Below are positions 62,770-64,000 of a DNA stretch of 64,000 nucleotides, one piece after another; position 1 is the stretch's first letter, and the number at the start of each line of letters is the position of its first letter. The stretch covers positions 76,716,106 to 76,780,105 of the forward strand of contig OY755243.1 of assembly GCA_963576725.1 (NCBI GenBank). The letters run 5' to 3'. The notes under the pieces were generated by a model that was given only the letters and a program-made list of their open reading frames with translations, was not told where the DNA came from and searched no databases. Source of the DNA: Azorinus chamasolen (Eukaryota; Mollusca; Bivalvia; Cardiida; Solecurtidae). The position numbers and the translations under genes are program-made.

Positions 62770-62972
62770 TTTATTCCATTTCCCTTCTACTGACGCTTGT
62801 TGACACCTCTGTAAAAGTTATTTATTGAAACCATTGTGATAAATAGAGCATTTGCTCTAGAATACCAAATGCTTTATTTATCACAATAGTTTCAAAACTA
62901 CACAGTTCTCTTTGTTCCTTTTTTTCTAGTAAATGCACTTTTTCCTTAGGAGGAAATGAGGGAATGGAGTCT
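62770..62972 (+). repeat. Family II hairpin element, ends eroded
   Basis: CCATTTCCCTTCTACTGAC, GTGATAAATAGAGCATTTGC with a decayed core TCTAGAATACCAAATG, GTTCCTTTTTTTCTAGTAAA. Confidence 0.65.
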
Positions 62973-63116
62973 AGAAGGGAATGTTTTATCAAAGTATCTT
63001 AATGCCACATTTTCATGTGACATAATATATTATTTGAGATACGATCGCTTCAACGACGTTAAGCTTGACTAAATATTTACTGTGTATTGTCACTGGGACA
63101 CAAATTAGAAGAAATA

Positions 63117-63334
63117 TTCAACCATTTACTCCAGGAATATTCATGTAAGAAATAATGACGTCGTGAATATTAATTATTAATTAGGTTAATTGTTATATTG
63201 AACACGTGAATACTGGTATTTTTTATCACTCAAGAAACTATAAAATCATATCAAAGCAGACCCTGATCAGACGGCTTCTACAGGAGCCGTCTGATCTGGG
63301 TTTATCCTGTTTGCAAATGCGTAGAAAGGGTTAA
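63117..63334 (-). mobile_element. Family I hairpin MITE, nearly complete
   Basis: TTCAACCATTTACTCCAGGA to GCGTAGAAAGGGTTAA. Hairpin core GGCTTCTACAGGAGCC with CAGACCCTGATCAGAC and GATCTGGGTTTATC. Confidence 0.75.
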
Positions 63335-63519
63335 TTCCGCAGGTGTATGCTTGTTTTTGGCCAATTGAGCATTACGATTTTATAATCTGAACCTTCCATA
63401 AGGACCTGTCAGTGTGACATTGAAGAATGTTGGAAATATACTTGCGTCACATTACTTGGTGTCACATTCGTCCGTAATTTATGTTCAACTAATTAAAACC
63501 GTGAACGATTACACTGATT

Positions 63520-63790
63520 GACGCAGATTATCCATTTATTTCATATTTATAAATGCCTTTTACGCCTTTGCAAACAGAATAGACCCAGATCAGACGGCTA
63601 CTGTATTAGACGTCTGATCAGAATCTGCTCTATTTGCATATTGAATAGACCTAATGAACATTGTAAATCTTACTGCACAATGTTTGACCACACCAAACAT
63701 TATCTTGAAAACATATTACATTGTAAACCATAGGTTAATGAATATTCACGAAGTGATCAATCCATGCATAGCTGTTCATCAGGGAAAGAT
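63520..63790 (+). repeat. Family I hairpin element
   Basis: TTATCCATTTATTTCATATT, GCAAACAGAATAGACCCAGA, core CGGCTACTGTATTAGACG, GAATCTGCTCTATTTGC, and ATGAATATTCACGAAGTG at the right. Confidence 0.65.
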
Positions 63791-63969
63791 GGTAAGTATG
63801 AAAGTGGATAAACTGTCACATCTCTTGGCAGTAATGTATTAGATGTTTGTGTCAACCACTTCTGTATCTTATATGCCCAGGACGTATTTGCACACTGTAG
63901 GCAAATATTAGTACAGATTAGTCTCGATATAACGACCAATTTATTGATATAGGAGTCGGCGTGTGATTG

Positions 63970-64000
63970 ATTAACCCTTCGCTTGCTATTCACGTCAATA
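63970..64000 (+). repeat. Start of a TTAACCC-type element at the window edge
   Basis: TTAACCCTTCGCTTGCTATT, cut by the end of the window. Confidence 0.45.

Overview
The window looks like nuclear DNA of a marine bivalve mollusc, possibly a venerid-type clam. I see AT-rich sequence with no run of long open frames, no operon-like packing, and a near-continuous carpet of short interspersed repeats. Several repeats have the layout described for bivalve pearl and Helentron-derived elements: a terminal hairpin, a CTGT/CCGT microsatellite, and a core of roughly 150-170 bp tandem repeats rich in AGGTCA-type motifs. The organism call is inference; no single gene proves it.

I find no protein-coding gene that I would stand behind. 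Short frames of 60-130 codons are scattered everywhere. They fall on tandem repeats, hairpins or microsatellites and show no recognisable domain. The only recognisable protein remnant is a decayed C-terminus of a LINE reverse transcriptase (56340-56770, +). One weak candidate first coding exon lies at 34016-34123 (+).

Most of the window is made of families of non-autonomous elements, lettered here for convenience. Family I is about 215-250 bp, begins TTAACCCTTT, ends AAAGGGTTAA, and carries a large hairpin whose stem starts GCAAACAGAGTAGACC. Family II is about 230 bp with the same kind of ends and a hairpin reading ATAGAGCATTTGCTCC. Family III has a hairpin with GAGACGCCGAGTTACTCGGC. Family VI has AGACGCCGCCTT. 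Family IV is a hairpin of the AGAGTGGTCACAACATAGGG type. Family V has TA-CAGTAAAACCCC ends (pogo-like) and a central hairpin. Family VII has TA-CAGTGCTCCCTC ends. Family VIII is an inverted repeat with TGAGTCTGAGTTC arms. Families I, II, III and VI end in TTAA followed by CCC(T/A), which is what piggyBac-type transposition would give; no transposase is present here.

Layout. 1-893: minus-strand LTR retrotransposon leaving the left edge (LTR plus primer binding site). 895-1835: AGGTCA-rich tandem array. 2.2-24.7 kb: mosaic of elements, including Helentron-like copies at 6124-7209, 12773-13064 and 18524-19853 and several nested insertions. 24.93-30.15 kb: pair of inverted arms of about 530 bp enclosing a tandem segmental duplication of about 1.93 kb. 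30.2-48.6 kb: more hairpin elements, a tRNA-derived SINE inside a pogo-like element, several minisatellites, and the candidate exon. 48674-51746: young non-autonomous LTR retrotransposon on the minus strand with nearly identical LTRs. 51902-53810: minus-strand pearl-like element with a higher-order repeat. 54-64 kb: more hairpin elements, the LINE remnant, a GAT microsatellite, and a large Helentron-like array at 59290-60733.

The elements do not form a pathway. They record rounds of insertion into one another, and many relative ages can be read from the nesting.
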